Below the pieces are notes generated by a model that did not search any database, was not told the origin of the DNA, and worked only from the letters and a program-made list of their open reading frames with translations. Positions 51,958 to 60,308 of a stretch of 64,000 nt of DNA are shown piece after piece. The DNA is taken from NCBI RefSeq assembly GCF_011421635.1, contig NZ_WTLI01000019.1, positions 1 through 64,000 on the forward strand, read 5' to 3'. Every line of letters starts with the position of its first letter. Within the stretch, counting starts at the first letter, position 1. The translations under genes and the position numbers were made by a program. Source of the stretch: Paenibacillus turpanensis (GTDB lineage Bacteria > Bacillota > Bacilli > Paenibacillales > YIM-B00363).

Positions 51958-52344
51958 TTAGGACGAGAATGATTCCATGCATGCTGGCTTCACACGATCC
52001 CATCGGCTCAACATGAGAGCCATTTCCCGCTTCGTCTCTGCAACAACCTCCTCGATATCTTGCTTGGTTGGTTGATGCAAATGAATTCCGGCCACTACCA
52101 CCACCGTACACGAAAGAGCCAGCGCAGCCATGCGTGCCAGCTCCACCGCAAGCTCTCCTTCGCGGTGACCCGGAAGGATCAACACATCCGAATGAACCGT
52201 ACCTTCCTCCGAATAAAACGCCGTCGCAGCCGCCCCGATATGAGCCTCTCCCCCCGTAACCGAGAACAACACATCTTTACCCATGATTACAGCTTGAATC
52301 GATATTCCATATATGTTCGGTTGTGCAATTTGATCGTCTTTCAT
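51958..52344 (-). CDS. LpdD-like protein (prenylated-flavin decarboxylase accessory fold)
   Basis: A 128-residue soluble protein. The block VLFSVTGGEAHIGAAATAFY and SDVLILPGHREGELAVELARMAA, followed by VVVVAGIHLHQPTKQDIEEV, matches the LpdD-like family, named for a helper of UbiD-type gallate decarboxylase. No UbiD or UbiX homolog is visible in this window. The start at 52344 follows GGAGGAG; the extra 21 codons to 52407 are unlikely. It lies 43 bases downstream of a GNAT gene on the same strand. Role here unknown. Confidence 0.65.
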   Translation of the reverse strand: MKDDQIAQPNIYGISIQAVIMGKDVLFSVTGGEAHIGAAATAFYSEEGTVHSDVLILPGHREGELAVELARMAALALSCTVVVVAGIHLHQPTKQDIEEVVAETKREMALMLSRWDRVKPACMESFSS

Positions 52345-52387
52345 CACGGGGCTCCTCCTTTGTCGCTCCATCTCACCATGCAACCTA

Positions 52388-52960
52388 TTATTTATACTGC
52401 GCATCAAACTCCTCTTTGAGGATCGAATACAGCTTCACATCTTGGTTGACCCGCTTCACCGCAGTATGCTTGCGCAGAATACCTTCGTAGCTCATTCCTG
52501 CTTTTTCCATGACACGAAAGGAAGCGATATTATCCGGATGGCAGCGTGCTTCCAAACGCACGAGCTTCATCTGCTCAAAACCAAAAAGAATCGTGCGACG
52601 GACCACTTCCGTTCCCACTCCCTGATTCCAATAAGGACGAGCCAGCGCATAGCCGAGTTCGGCCCTCGAGTGGGAAGGATGCCAATACACAAAACCGACA
52701 GTCCCGATCAACCGGTTTGTTCGCTTATCCTCAATCCCCCAAGGAGCAACCTGCTTCGTCCCATACAATTGGCGGATATAACGAATAAAACCGAGACTAT
52801 GCTCTATCGTTTGATGCGTATCCCACGTCGTATACCTGGACACCTCTTCATCCGAACAGTACGCGAATAGATCCCGGGCATCCTCAACCACGATTTTCCG
52901 CAGCCTCATCCTTTCCGTCTCTAACACCGGCAGCTCTCCAAAAATATCTTCGATTTTCAC
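52388..52960 (-). CDS. GNAT N-acetyltransferase (RimJ/RimL-like)
   Basis: A 190-residue acetyltransferase: LETERMRLRKIVVEDARDLFAY at the N-terminus, NRLIGTVGFVYW, RAELGYALARPYWNQGVGTEVVR (acetyl-CoA loop QGVGTE) and ASFRVMEKAGMSYEGILRKHT, all typical of ribosomal-protein-type GNATs. The start is a GTG at 52960, 5 bases after GAGG. It is the first of three GNAT genes in 2 kb, but the three are not close to each other in sequence. Confidence 0.82.
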   Translation of the reverse strand: MKIEDIFGELPVLETERMRLRKIVVEDARDLFAYCSDEEVSRYTTWDTHQTIEHSLGFIRYIRQLYGTKQVAPWGIEDKRTNRLIGTVGFVYWHPSHSRAELGYALARPYWNQGVGTEVVRRTILFGFEQMKLVRLEARCHPDNIASFRVMEKAGMSYEGILRKHTAVKRVNQDVKLYSILKEEFDAQYK

Positions 52961-53042
52961 CGGAACCTCACTCTTTCTGTCTGGTTTAATATTCACCATA
53001 ACATGAAGTAAACCGTTCGAGAACATGACCTTTTTCCTTTAA

Positions 53043-53795
53043 TTATGTATGGAGGCCTTTTCTGCGGTACCAATAAGCATAAAGGATTTTATAATTCAGC
53101 TTGTCATATAGCTTGTTTGCCGCTACATTGTTTTGAACCACCTGCAAATAGCTTTTCTCCGCTCCTTGAGACTTGGCCCACACAAGCATGTGTAAAATCA
53201 TCTGTTCTCCATATCCCCTGCCGCGGTGCTCGGGATGCGTTACGATATCATACAGTCCCAAATAGCCCTTCTCCACAATCCCCAGGCCACACGCAACCGG
53301 TGCAGCATCAACAAAAAGAGTGAAAAAACCCTTCGTCAGCGGTGAGCAGCTCAGCATGTTTCGAGAAAGGTCTGCACGAGCAGGTGTTAGTGCCCCAAAG
53401 CTGCACATTGTCGCTGACCAAGTTTCCGTCACCTCCTTTTCCACATGGACTTCAGAGCATGTCGGTTTCTTGATTGTTTGCAGATCCTCAAGGATTCGAA
53501 CATGCGACGGCTCAAGCAGCTCATAGCCTCGATCCATCAAAGCCAATTCTAACCCCTCAGTGATGAAGGGCGTAATCTTAAAAATGGGATCTAACCCCGC
53601 CTGTGCATACATTCGTTCGCAGTAGTCGATCTTGGCTTCAAGCCCTTCTTCCTCTCCCCCCGAATCAAAAGCTTGTACGGAATTGGAGCGCTTGGTGTAC
53701 CCCTGTGCAAACCGCAGCACCCACCCATCATGAAAAAGATGATACTGAGCCGGCCATGCGTTCAAAGAAAGCTGTTCAATTCCCTTGTTGTTCAA
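53043..53795 (-). CDS. GNAT family N-acetyltransferase
   Basis: A 250-residue protein whose C-terminal half is a GNAT domain: GYLGLYDIVTHPEHRGRGYGEQMILHML (acetyl-CoA loop RGRGYG) and YLQVVQNNVAANKLYDKLNY. The N-terminal half (HDGWVLRFAQGYTKRSNSV) matches the two-domain GNATs seen in many Gram-positive bacteria. Start is TTG with a G-rich site upstream. Substrate unknown. Leftward, 82 bases before the RimJ-like gene. Confidence 0.8.
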   Translation of the reverse strand: MNNKGIEQLSLNAWPAQYHLFHDGWVLRFAQGYTKRSNSVQAFDSGGEEEGLEAKIDYCERMYAQAGLDPIFKITPFITEGLELALMDRGYELLEPSHVRILEDLQTIKKPTCSEVHVEKEVTETWSATMCSFGALTPARADLSRNMLSCSPLTKGFFTLFVDAAPVACGLGIVEKGYLGLYDIVTHPEHRGRGYGEQMILHMLVWAKSQGAEKSYLQVVQNNVAANKLYDKLNYKILYAYWYRRKGLHT

Positions 53796-53944
53796 TACAA
53801 TCCCCCCATATTTTTTAATATTAATACATATTTATGTATATTAATTCGTTTTGAATCATCTGTATAGTATCGATCCATGGGCAGGATGCTTTAACAATTG
53901 AAAATACCTAAAACTGATTCTGGGTTCTTCATGGGTTCACTACT

Positions 53945-54421
53945 CTAATCCAAAATAAGCTCCCACTTTTCTTCATTCAGTGTTTGATCGGGCAGGCTGC
54001 GTGTCTTCCTTTTCACAACCTGAAAGCCGAAGCTTTCATACAGCGCCCTTGCTGCCGTCAGTGAATCATTCGTCCAGAGAAAGACGCACTTATACTGGTT
54101 TTCCCGGCAAAATTGCAGCGCAGCCTGCAGCAGCTGCTTCCCGTACCCTTGATTTCTCACTTCCGGCTCCAGTAGAAACCAGCGCAGCTGAGCGGCTTCC
54201 TCCGTATATTTGACAATGGCGATGGAGCCTTTGCGCGAGCCGCCCGTCTCTACAAGCCATATATTTTCTTTGGTAGCATCGCGATGTTTTTCGAAATCCT
54301 CTACAGCCTGCACGATAAACTCGACAAAAGAGTCATCGTACCCATAGTCCGCGCAGTAAATGCGACAATGGGATTCGACGACATACTGCGTATCCTCAGA
54401 ATTTGCGTATGACCGAATCAT
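53945..54421 (-). CDS. GNAT family N-acetyltransferase
   Basis: A 158-residue single-domain GNAT of the type often fused to MarR: SYANSEDTQYVVESHCRIYCADYGYDDSFVEFIVQAV, LRWFLLEPEVRNQGYGKQLLQAALQF (acetyl-CoA loop NQGYGK) and ARALYESFGF. Here it stands alone without the MarR part. The ATG at 54421 follows GGGAGGA by 9 bases. No operon partner is evident; it lies leftward between two terminated units. Confidence 0.8.
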   Translation of the reverse strand: MIRSYANSEDTQYVVESHCRIYCADYGYDDSFVEFIVQAVEDFEKHRDATKENIWLVETGGSRKGSIAIVKYTEEAAQLRWFLLEPEVRNQGYGKQLLQAALQFCRENQYKCVFLWTNDSLTAARALYESFGFQVVKRKTRSLPDQTLNEEKWELILD

Positions 54422-54512
54422 TTGGAATATCCTCCCTTTTCTATCCATCATAAAACACCTGCTATCGCCTGCCAATCAAAACCGCCGTCAAATAAAACGA
54501 CAATAAGGCAGC

Positions 54513-54554
54513 ATGCAAAAAAGAGCATCCCCCAAAGTGAGAGAAATGCCCTTT
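54513..54554 (-). terminator. terminator of the fatty-acid degradation cluster
   Basis: AAAGAGCAT (54520-54528) pairs with ATGCCCTTT (54546-54554, one wobble), followed leftward by TTTTTTGC. It lies downstream of the thioesterase gene. Confidence 0.7.
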
Positions 54555-54606
54555 TTCATCGTATATGGTCCCGATCTGTACAGCTTTTGCACTGGCGCTG
54601 CTGAAG

Positions 54607-55053
54607 CTAGATGACCCGAAAGGATCCGGTCCCAATGGAGCCGAGAGTGCCTTCCTGATCGGATACAGTCGCCTGCGCGGTAATCGATTTGCGCGTTTGA
54701 TGAAGCACGGAGGCCTTCACAATAAGCTTGCCGGCCTTCAGCGGTGATACAAAATGCACATTTAAATTTGTAGTGACGACCTTTTCGTGAGGACGCAGCG
54801 CCATCACCGCTGCTCCCATTGCATTATCAAGCAGCGAAGAAATGACGCCGCCGTGAACGATACCGATGACATTCAGATGATGCGGCTGGGCATCCAATGA
54901 GATAACAAGCTCTTGATCCGTTAAACGCTCCATTTTACAGCCCAAATACGTCCAAAAGGTTCCCTGTGCCGCCTGCTCCATTTGCTCCAGATAGACGGTG
55001 ACGTCCGTAGGATTCGGTTGCTGCTGGCCGTTGTCTAGTTTCGATTGCGTCAA
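54607..55053 (-). CDS. PaaI-type hotdog thioesterase
   Basis: A 148-residue hotdog-fold thioesterase: HLNVIGIVHGGVISSLLDNAMGAA is the PaaI signature with the catalytic-strand HGG, followed by VVTTNLNVHFVSPLKAGKLIVKA. Members hydrolyse acyl- or aryl-CoA. The start is the TTG at 55053, 7 bases after GGAGG; a GTG one codon earlier is possible. It is the last gene of the leftward fad cluster, 143 bases after fadD, so it may recycle CoA when beta-oxidation stalls. Substrate range is inferred. Confidence 0.8.
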   Translation of the reverse strand: MTQSKLDNGQQQPNPTDVTVYLEQMEQAAQGTFWTYLGCKMERLTDQELVISLDAQPHHLNVIGIVHGGVISSLLDNAMGAAVMALRPHEKVVTTNLNVHFVSPLKAGKLIVKASVLHQTRKSITAQATVSDQEGTLGSIGTGSFRVI

Positions 55054-55196
55054 CACTTCCCCTCCTTTCAGAAGGTCGATTTTGCCTTGTACCATAGACC
55101 TCTGCTGATCCCATCGTTATTTTCGACGAATCGGTTTTCGAATGAAGCACCAAGAGGCCAGCCGAATTCGCTTCCGAATGGACTCCAGTGGGTCTC

Positions 55197-56942
55197 CTAT
55201 GCCTCATGTTCCTTATCGGACGCTTCTCGCTGTCTTCCATCATCCTCTGCTGAGGCCTGAGCCGACTCCCTGCGCCCCAGCTCTTCCTCCAGCAGCTTGC
55301 GGCGAAGCACTTTACCGACCATCGTTTTGGGAAGCGTCTCGCGGAATTCATAAAGGCGGGGCACCTTGTACGCGGCCAGCATTCCTCGGCACCACGCATC
55401 AAGCTCCGCTTCCGTCACATACTCGCCTTCCTTCAGCACGATAAATGCTTTTACCGTTTCGCCGCGGTATTGATCGGGCACCCCCGCTACCGCGGCTTCT
55501 TTGATACCAGGGTGCTCGAACAGCACCTCTTCAATTTCGCGCGGATAGATGTTATACCCGCTCGCAATAATCATATCCTTCTTGCGGTCAACGATGGAAA
55601 AATATCCGTCCTCATCCATTATCGCCATATCGCCCGTATATAACCAGCCGTCGCGCAGCACCTTCGCCGTTTCATCCGGACGGTTCCAATAGCCGAGCAT
55701 GACCTGCGGTCCACGGACCAGCAGCTCGCCAATTGCCCCAACGGGGACATCCTCTCCGCTGTCCGCATCGACAATCCGTGCCTCCGTATCCGGAAAGGGT
55801 ACCCCGACCGAGCCGATTTTTCTACGCCCCCAAATGGGGTTCGCATGGGTTACCGGTGAGGCCTCGGTTAACCCGTAGCCCTCGATTAAGCGCCCGCCGG
55901 TCAGCTCCTCGAATCGTTCCTGTACCTCCAGCGGAAGCGGAGCCGAGCCGCTGATGCAAACCTGAATGGAAGAAAGATCATAGCTGGACAGCTCTGAATG
56001 ATTAATAAGAGCGATATACATCGTCGGTGCCCCAGGAAAAATTGTCGGCTTATGCTTATGAATCGCCTCCAGCACCTGCTTCACTTCAAACCTTGGGAGT
56101 AAAATGAGTGTCCCCGCCCGAAGCGCGGATTGCAGCATCAGCACAGTTAAGGCAAACACATGAAAGCATGGAAGCGCTGCCAAAAATCGCTCTTCGCCGT
56201 CCTTATTTTTGTAGCCCCAGTGAATATTTTGATACGTGTTTGCGGTTAGATTGTAATGCGTCAGCATGACACCCTTCGACACGCCCGTTGTCCCTCCGGT
56301 GTACTGCAGGACGGCAACATCCCGCTCCGCATCGACCTCCTCAAATAATCGGGATGCCGGTGCGCCCGCCAGCAGCTTTTTGAAGGAATGAACCTGACTG
56401 CTGTAACGAATGTGAGGCATCTGCCCTTCTTTTCTCAGCTTTATCGGATAGAGAAGATTTTTGGGAAACGGCAGGTAATCCTGAATGGATGTAACAAGCG
56501 CATGCCGCAGCTCCGTTCGTGGAAACACCTTTTCCACCTTGGCAAAAAGCAGATCAAGCGTAACAATGACGGCCGCGCCGGAGTCCTTCAGCTGATAGGT
56601 GAGCTCCCCCTCCATGTACAGCGGATTCGTCTGTACAACAATCCCGCCCATGAGCAGGGTGCCGTAAAAAGCGATCAAATACTGCGGGGAATTGGGCAGC
56701 ATAATCGCTACCCGTTCCCCTTTTTGAATGCCAAGCTGCTTCAGTGCATGCGCAAATCGGGTGCTCTGTTCAAGCAGCTGTGCGTATGTCAATCGTTTGC
56801 CCATAAAATAGACGGCGCAATGTCCCGGGTATCGATGGGCGGATTGAACCAGCAGCTGCGCGGCATTATGCTTCGGATAGTTGTACGTCGGAGCGACCTC
56901 TTGCGGGTAATGGATTAGCCACGGTTTGTCTTCAAAGGTCAT
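55197..56942 (-). CDS. fadD: long-chain fatty-acid CoA ligase
   Basis: Activates fatty acids to acyl-CoA with ATP. The 581-residue enzyme has the AMP-binding motif LQYTGGTTGVSKGVMLTH, YGLTEASPVTHAN, GWLYTGDMAIMDEDGYF and the C-terminal FYSxK-region lysine in TMVGKVLRRKL. The C-terminus is extended by an acidic tail (EDDGRQREASDKEHEA). Start at 56942 has GGGAG 9 bases upstream. It lies 32 bases downstream of fadE and belongs to the same leftward cluster. Confidence 0.9.
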   Translation of the reverse strand: MTFEDKPWLIHYPQEVAPTYNYPKHNAAQLLVQSAHRYPGHCAVYFMGKRLTYAQLLEQSTRFAHALKQLGIQKGERVAIMLPNSPQYLIAFYGTLLMGGIVVQTNPLYMEGELTYQLKDSGAAVIVTLDLLFAKVEKVFPRTELRHALVTSIQDYLPFPKNLLYPIKLRKEGQMPHIRYSSQVHSFKKLLAGAPASRLFEEVDAERDVAVLQYTGGTTGVSKGVMLTHYNLTANTYQNIHWGYKNKDGEERFLAALPCFHVFALTVLMLQSALRAGTLILLPRFEVKQVLEAIHKHKPTIFPGAPTMYIALINHSELSSYDLSSIQVCISGSAPLPLEVQERFEELTGGRLIEGYGLTEASPVTHANPIWGRRKIGSVGVPFPDTEARIVDADSGEDVPVGAIGELLVRGPQVMLGYWNRPDETAKVLRDGWLYTGDMAIMDEDGYFSIVDRKKDMIIASGYNIYPREIEEVLFEHPGIKEAAVAGVPDQYRGETVKAFIVLKEGEYVTEAELDAWCRGMLAAYKVPRLYEFRETLPKTMVGKVLRRKLLEEELGRRESAQASAEDDGRQREASDKEHEA

Positions 56943-56974
56943 CGGGAACCGCTCCCTTCGCTCATAATCTGAAA

Positions 56975-58783
56975 TCACACGACGTACTTTTCCTGCTTGC
57001 TCACACGAGCTGCAATGTCCCGCTTTACGGCTGTCAGGTTCACTGGGGTGGTCCGCGTCAGCTTCTTGACCATCGACAGCTGCGTCCGCAGCATATCGCC
57101 GGTTTCCATGGAGGAAAGCGTCTGCTTTGCGATTGTTTCCAGCTGCGTGAAGGCTTCATGCACAAATACGGTCGTCATTTGGATCGCGTTCAGAGACTTT
57201 TCCTCGCCCGCCTTGGCAATCAGCTTTTGAGTCCGAAGAAGCGTGCTTTCCATGGCATAAATTTGAATCATCATGTCGGCAAGCGCACCGAGCGTCTCCT
57301 GCTCTTTTTCCAGCGACATTCCGTACTTCTGCACCGCCAGCCCGCCAATCAAAAGGAACAGTTTTTTCGCCATGGACACAAGATGCCCTTCCTGTTCCAG
57401 CGTTCCTTCGAACGTCTGGCCCGGAACGAGGGACAGCAGCTCGCTTTGCAGCGCTTGCGTTTTTTGCATGAGCGGAAGCTCGCCCTTCATTGCTTTTTTC
57501 AGCAGGGTGCCCGGAATCAAAAGACGGTTAATTTCATTCGTTCCTTCAAAAATGCGGTTTATGCGCGAGTCGCGGTAGATGCGTTCGATTTTATATTCCT
57601 GAATATAGCCGTAGCCCCCGTGGATTTGTACGCCTTCGTCAGCAACGAAGTCGAGCGCCTCGGACGCGAATACCTTGTTGATCGAGCATTCCAGCGCGTA
57701 CTCGGAGATCCCTTTGGCTGCCGCTACCCCCGCTTGCGCGTCCGTCGGATCGATATCCTTTAAAATATCGTCGATCAAGCCGGCCGTCCGGTAAACGACG
57801 CTTTCCATCGCATACGTACGCACATTCATCTCAGCGAGCTTTTTGCCGATCAGCGGGAAGCGTGAAATCGGCGTGCCGAACTGCTGACGCGTATTTGCAT
57901 ATTGAGCAGAAAGCGCGATCGCTTCCTTGGCGGCGCCGAGGCAGCCCGCACCCAGCTTGAAACGGCCGATATTTAAGATGTTAAAGGCGATTAGATGGCC
58001 TTTGCCCGCTTCGCCAAGCAGGTTTTCCGCCGGGACGCGCACATCCTCGAAGAAAAGCGGACAGGTGGAGGAGCCCTTAATGCCCATTTTCTTCTCCTCC
58101 GGCCCGATCGTGAAGCCCGGTGTGCCTCTTTCCACGATGAAGGCGGAGAAATGCTGGCCGTCGATCTTCGCATACACAATAAAAATGTCGGCAAAGCCGG
58201 CGTTCGTGATATAAAGTTTGGAGCCGTTCAGCACATAATGCGAGCCGTCCTCGCTCAGCTTGGCGGTCGTTTTGGCGCCGAGCGCGTCGGAGCCGGACGT
58301 CGGCTCGGTCAAGCAGTAGGCGGCGATCTTTTCACCGGTGGCGAGCTGCGGCAGGTACTTTTCCTTTTGCGCCGTTGTGCCGAAGAACACAATCGGCAGC
58401 GTGCCGATTCCGACGTGGGCGCCAATCGACAGCGCGAAGGAGGAAGCTTTGGCGAGCGTCTCATTGATAATCGTCGAGCTCACTTTGTCGAGGCCAAGGC
58501 CGCCGTACGCCTCGGGAACATCGGCTCCGAGCAGGCCCAGCTCGCCTGCCTTGCGCATGAGCTGGACCGTCAGCTCGTAGTCCAGCTTCTCCAGCTGCTC
58601 GTCGTTCGGCACAACCTCTCCTTCGACAAAATCCCGCGTCGTGTCGGCGAACATGCGCTGCTCTTCGCTGAAATCCTCCGGCGTCATCACTCGGGAAAGC
58701 TCCGCCTCTCCAATGACAAAGCTTCCGCCCACGACATAATCCTTTTGCTGCTGCGCCTCTTGGACGTTTTTTGCTTGATCCAT
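56975..58783 (-). CDS. fadE: acyl-CoA dehydrogenase (FadE type)
   Basis: Performs the first oxidation of beta-oxidation, passing electrons on to ETF or, in Bacillota, a FadF-type protein. The 602-residue FAD enzyme has AYCLTEPTSGSDALGAKT and the catalytic Glu region in RIFEGTNEINRLLIPG, with a C-terminal domain of about 180 residues beyond the core as in Bacillus FadE. The ATG at 58783 follows GGGAGAGG. Upstream in frame lies only intergenic sequence that includes a tandem repeat. It probably works with the FadF-like protein encoded 4 kb upstream. Confidence 0.92.
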   Translation of the reverse strand: MDQAKNVQEAQQQKDYVVGGSFVIGEAELSRVMTPEDFSEEQRMFADTTRDFVEGEVVPNDEQLEKLDYELTVQLMRKAGELGLLGADVPEAYGGLGLDKVSSTIINETLAKASSFALSIGAHVGIGTLPIVFFGTTAQKEKYLPQLATGEKIAAYCLTEPTSGSDALGAKTTAKLSEDGSHYVLNGSKLYITNAGFADIFIVYAKIDGQHFSAFIVERGTPGFTIGPEEKKMGIKGSSTCPLFFEDVRVPAENLLGEAGKGHLIAFNILNIGRFKLGAGCLGAAKEAIALSAQYANTRQQFGTPISRFPLIGKKLAEMNVRTYAMESVVYRTAGLIDDILKDIDPTDAQAGVAAAKGISEYALECSINKVFASEALDFVADEGVQIHGGYGYIQEYKIERIYRDSRINRIFEGTNEINRLLIPGTLLKKAMKGELPLMQKTQALQSELLSLVPGQTFEGTLEQEGHLVSMAKKLFLLIGGLAVQKYGMSLEKEQETLGALADMMIQIYAMESTLLRTQKLIAKAGEEKSLNAIQMTTVFVHEAFTQLETIAKQTLSSMETGDMLRTQLSMVKKLTRTTPVNLTAVKRDIAARVSKQEKYVV

Positions 58784-59102
58784 GTGATCCTCTCCCTTTT
58801 GCTTATTTTGGTTACAAACCTTCAGCGGCCTAGTGCCGCAAGTCGTAAGTCCTGAAGGAGCTAATAATCCTGTGCGAGACCGAAACTCGTACTGTGCGTG
58901 AACAGTCAGTCTGCGCGAGATCATTACCCGCATGCCTGAACCGTCAGCTCTGCGCAAGGACCTTTACCGCTACTGCGTGATCCGTCAGTACTGCGCAAGC
59001 CTTTTTCCGCACCGCTGAACTGTCAGTCGTGTGCAAGACCTTTACCGCACCACGTGAACACGCAGTCCTTCGCAAATCCTGCAGCCCACTCCCAGTCCCC
59101 TT
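58784..59102. other. intergenic region between fadA and fadE
   Basis: About 320 bases with no gene. Most of it (58900-59088) is a degenerate tandem repeat. The part next to fadE contains its ribosome binding site. I see no clear promoter or terminator. Confidence 0.5.
58900..59088. repeat. degenerate tandem repeat of about 39 bp, five units
   Basis: Units start at 58900, 58938, 58979, 59017 and 59056 (38-41 bases each; the last is partial). Shared core: GAACnGTCAG...CTGCGCAAGnCCTTTACCGC. Each unit has a CGCA/TGCG-containing inner palindrome-like part. A further diverged copy may precede the first (58871-58899). It lies entirely between fadA and fadE. Confidence 0.75.
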
Positions 59103-60287
59103 TCAGACTCCAAACACCTCGATCACCCCGGCCGCCCCCATACCGCCGCCGATGCACATTGACACCACGCCCATACCGCCACCGCGGCGGCGCAGCTCGT
59201 AAATCAAGGACGCCGTCAGCTTCGCGCCGGTACAGCCAAGCGGATGCCCAAGCGCAATCGCGCCGCCGTTTACGTTCACCCTCTCCTCGTCAAGCTCGAG
59301 CGCCCGGATAATATGCACACATTGCGAAGCAAACGCCTCGTTAATCTCATACAAATCCACATCCGCCGCCGTAATTCCGGCCATCCGCAGCGCCTTCGGG
59401 ATCGCCTCCACTGGGCCGACGCCCATAATTTCCGGCTCGACGCCGGCCAGCGCAAACGAGCGGAACGCCGCGAGCGGCTTCAGCCCAAGCGCCTCCGCCT
59501 TCGCGCGGCTCATCACCAGCGCAGCGGCTGCGCCGTCGCTCGTTTGCGAGGCGTTGCCCGCCGTCACCGTGCCGCCCGCCGCGAACGCCGGCTTCAGCTT
59601 CGCGAGCCCCGCCAGGCTCGTGTCCGGACGCACGCCTTCGTCCGTGTCGAACACGAACGGCTCGCGAAACGCCCGCACGCCGGCATCGACGCCTTTGCGC
59701 TCGGCGCGCACCGGCACAATTTCTTCAGCGAACCGGCCGGCCGCAATCGCCGCCGCCGCCCGCTGATGCGAGCGCACTGCAAACGCGTCCTGGTCCTCCC
59801 GCGTCACCTTAAAGCGGCGCGCGACCTCCTCCGCCGTGTGGCCCATGCCCATGTACACCTCGGGCATCGACTCCACGATGCCGAGGTGCGGGGAGAGCTT
59901 AAAGCCGGTCATCGGCACATGGCTCATGCTTTCAAAGCCCCCGGCGATAACCACCTCGGCATGGCCGAGCATGACCCGTTCCGCGGCAAAGGCAATCGCC
60001 TGCAAACCCGACGAACAAAACCGGTTGATCGTCAGCGCCGGCACCGTAACCGGAAAGCCGGAATACAGCGAGATAATACGCGCCGCATTGAGCCCCTGCT
60101 CCCCTTCCGGCATTGCACAGCCAAGGATAATGTCCTCGACCTGATCCTTGCCGACACCCGGCGCGCGCTCGATCACTCCCTCTAACACCGCTTTGCCGAG
60201 ATCCTCCACCCGGGTTTGCGCAAGGCTTCCCTTCTTCGCTTTGCCCACCGCCGTCCGGGCGATCGAAACAATGACTGCCTCATTCAT
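59103..60287 (-). CDS. fadA: acetyl-CoA C-acyltransferase (thiolase)
   Basis: Cleaves 3-ketoacyl-CoA with CoA to acetyl-CoA and a shortened acyl-CoA. The 394-residue thiolase shows NRFCSSGLQAIAFA with the nucleophile Cys, NEAFASQ, GGAIALGHPLGCTGAKL with the catalytic His and MCIGGGMGAAGVIE with the second Cys. GGTGAG precedes the ATG at 60287; one 3 codons upstream is also possible. It follows fadN after 21 bases in the fad operon. The sequence is very GC-rich. Confidence 0.92.
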   Translation of the reverse strand: MNEAVIVSIARTAVGKAKKGSLAQTRVEDLGKAVLEGVIERAPGVGKDQVEDIILGCAMPEGEQGLNAARIISLYSGFPVTVPALTINRFCSSGLQAIAFAAERVMLGHAEVVIAGGFESMSHVPMTGFKLSPHLGIVESMPEVYMGMGHTAEEVARRFKVTREDQDAFAVRSHQRAAAAIAAGRFAEEIVPVRAERKGVDAGVRAFREPFVFDTDEGVRPDTSLAGLAKLKPAFAAGGTVTAGNASQTSDGAAAALVMSRAKAEALGLKPLAAFRSFALAGVEPEIMGVGPVEAIPKALRMAGITAADVDLYEINEAFASQCVHIIRALELDEERVNVNGGAIALGHPLGCTGAKLTASLIYELRRRGGGMGVVSMCIGGGMGAAGVIEVFGV

Positions 60288-60308
60288 CGCTCTCACCTCT
60301 CCCCTCCA

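Noticed and set aside
58900-59088. CRISPR array
   Set aside because: Units are contiguous and diverged with no unique spacers and no cas genes.
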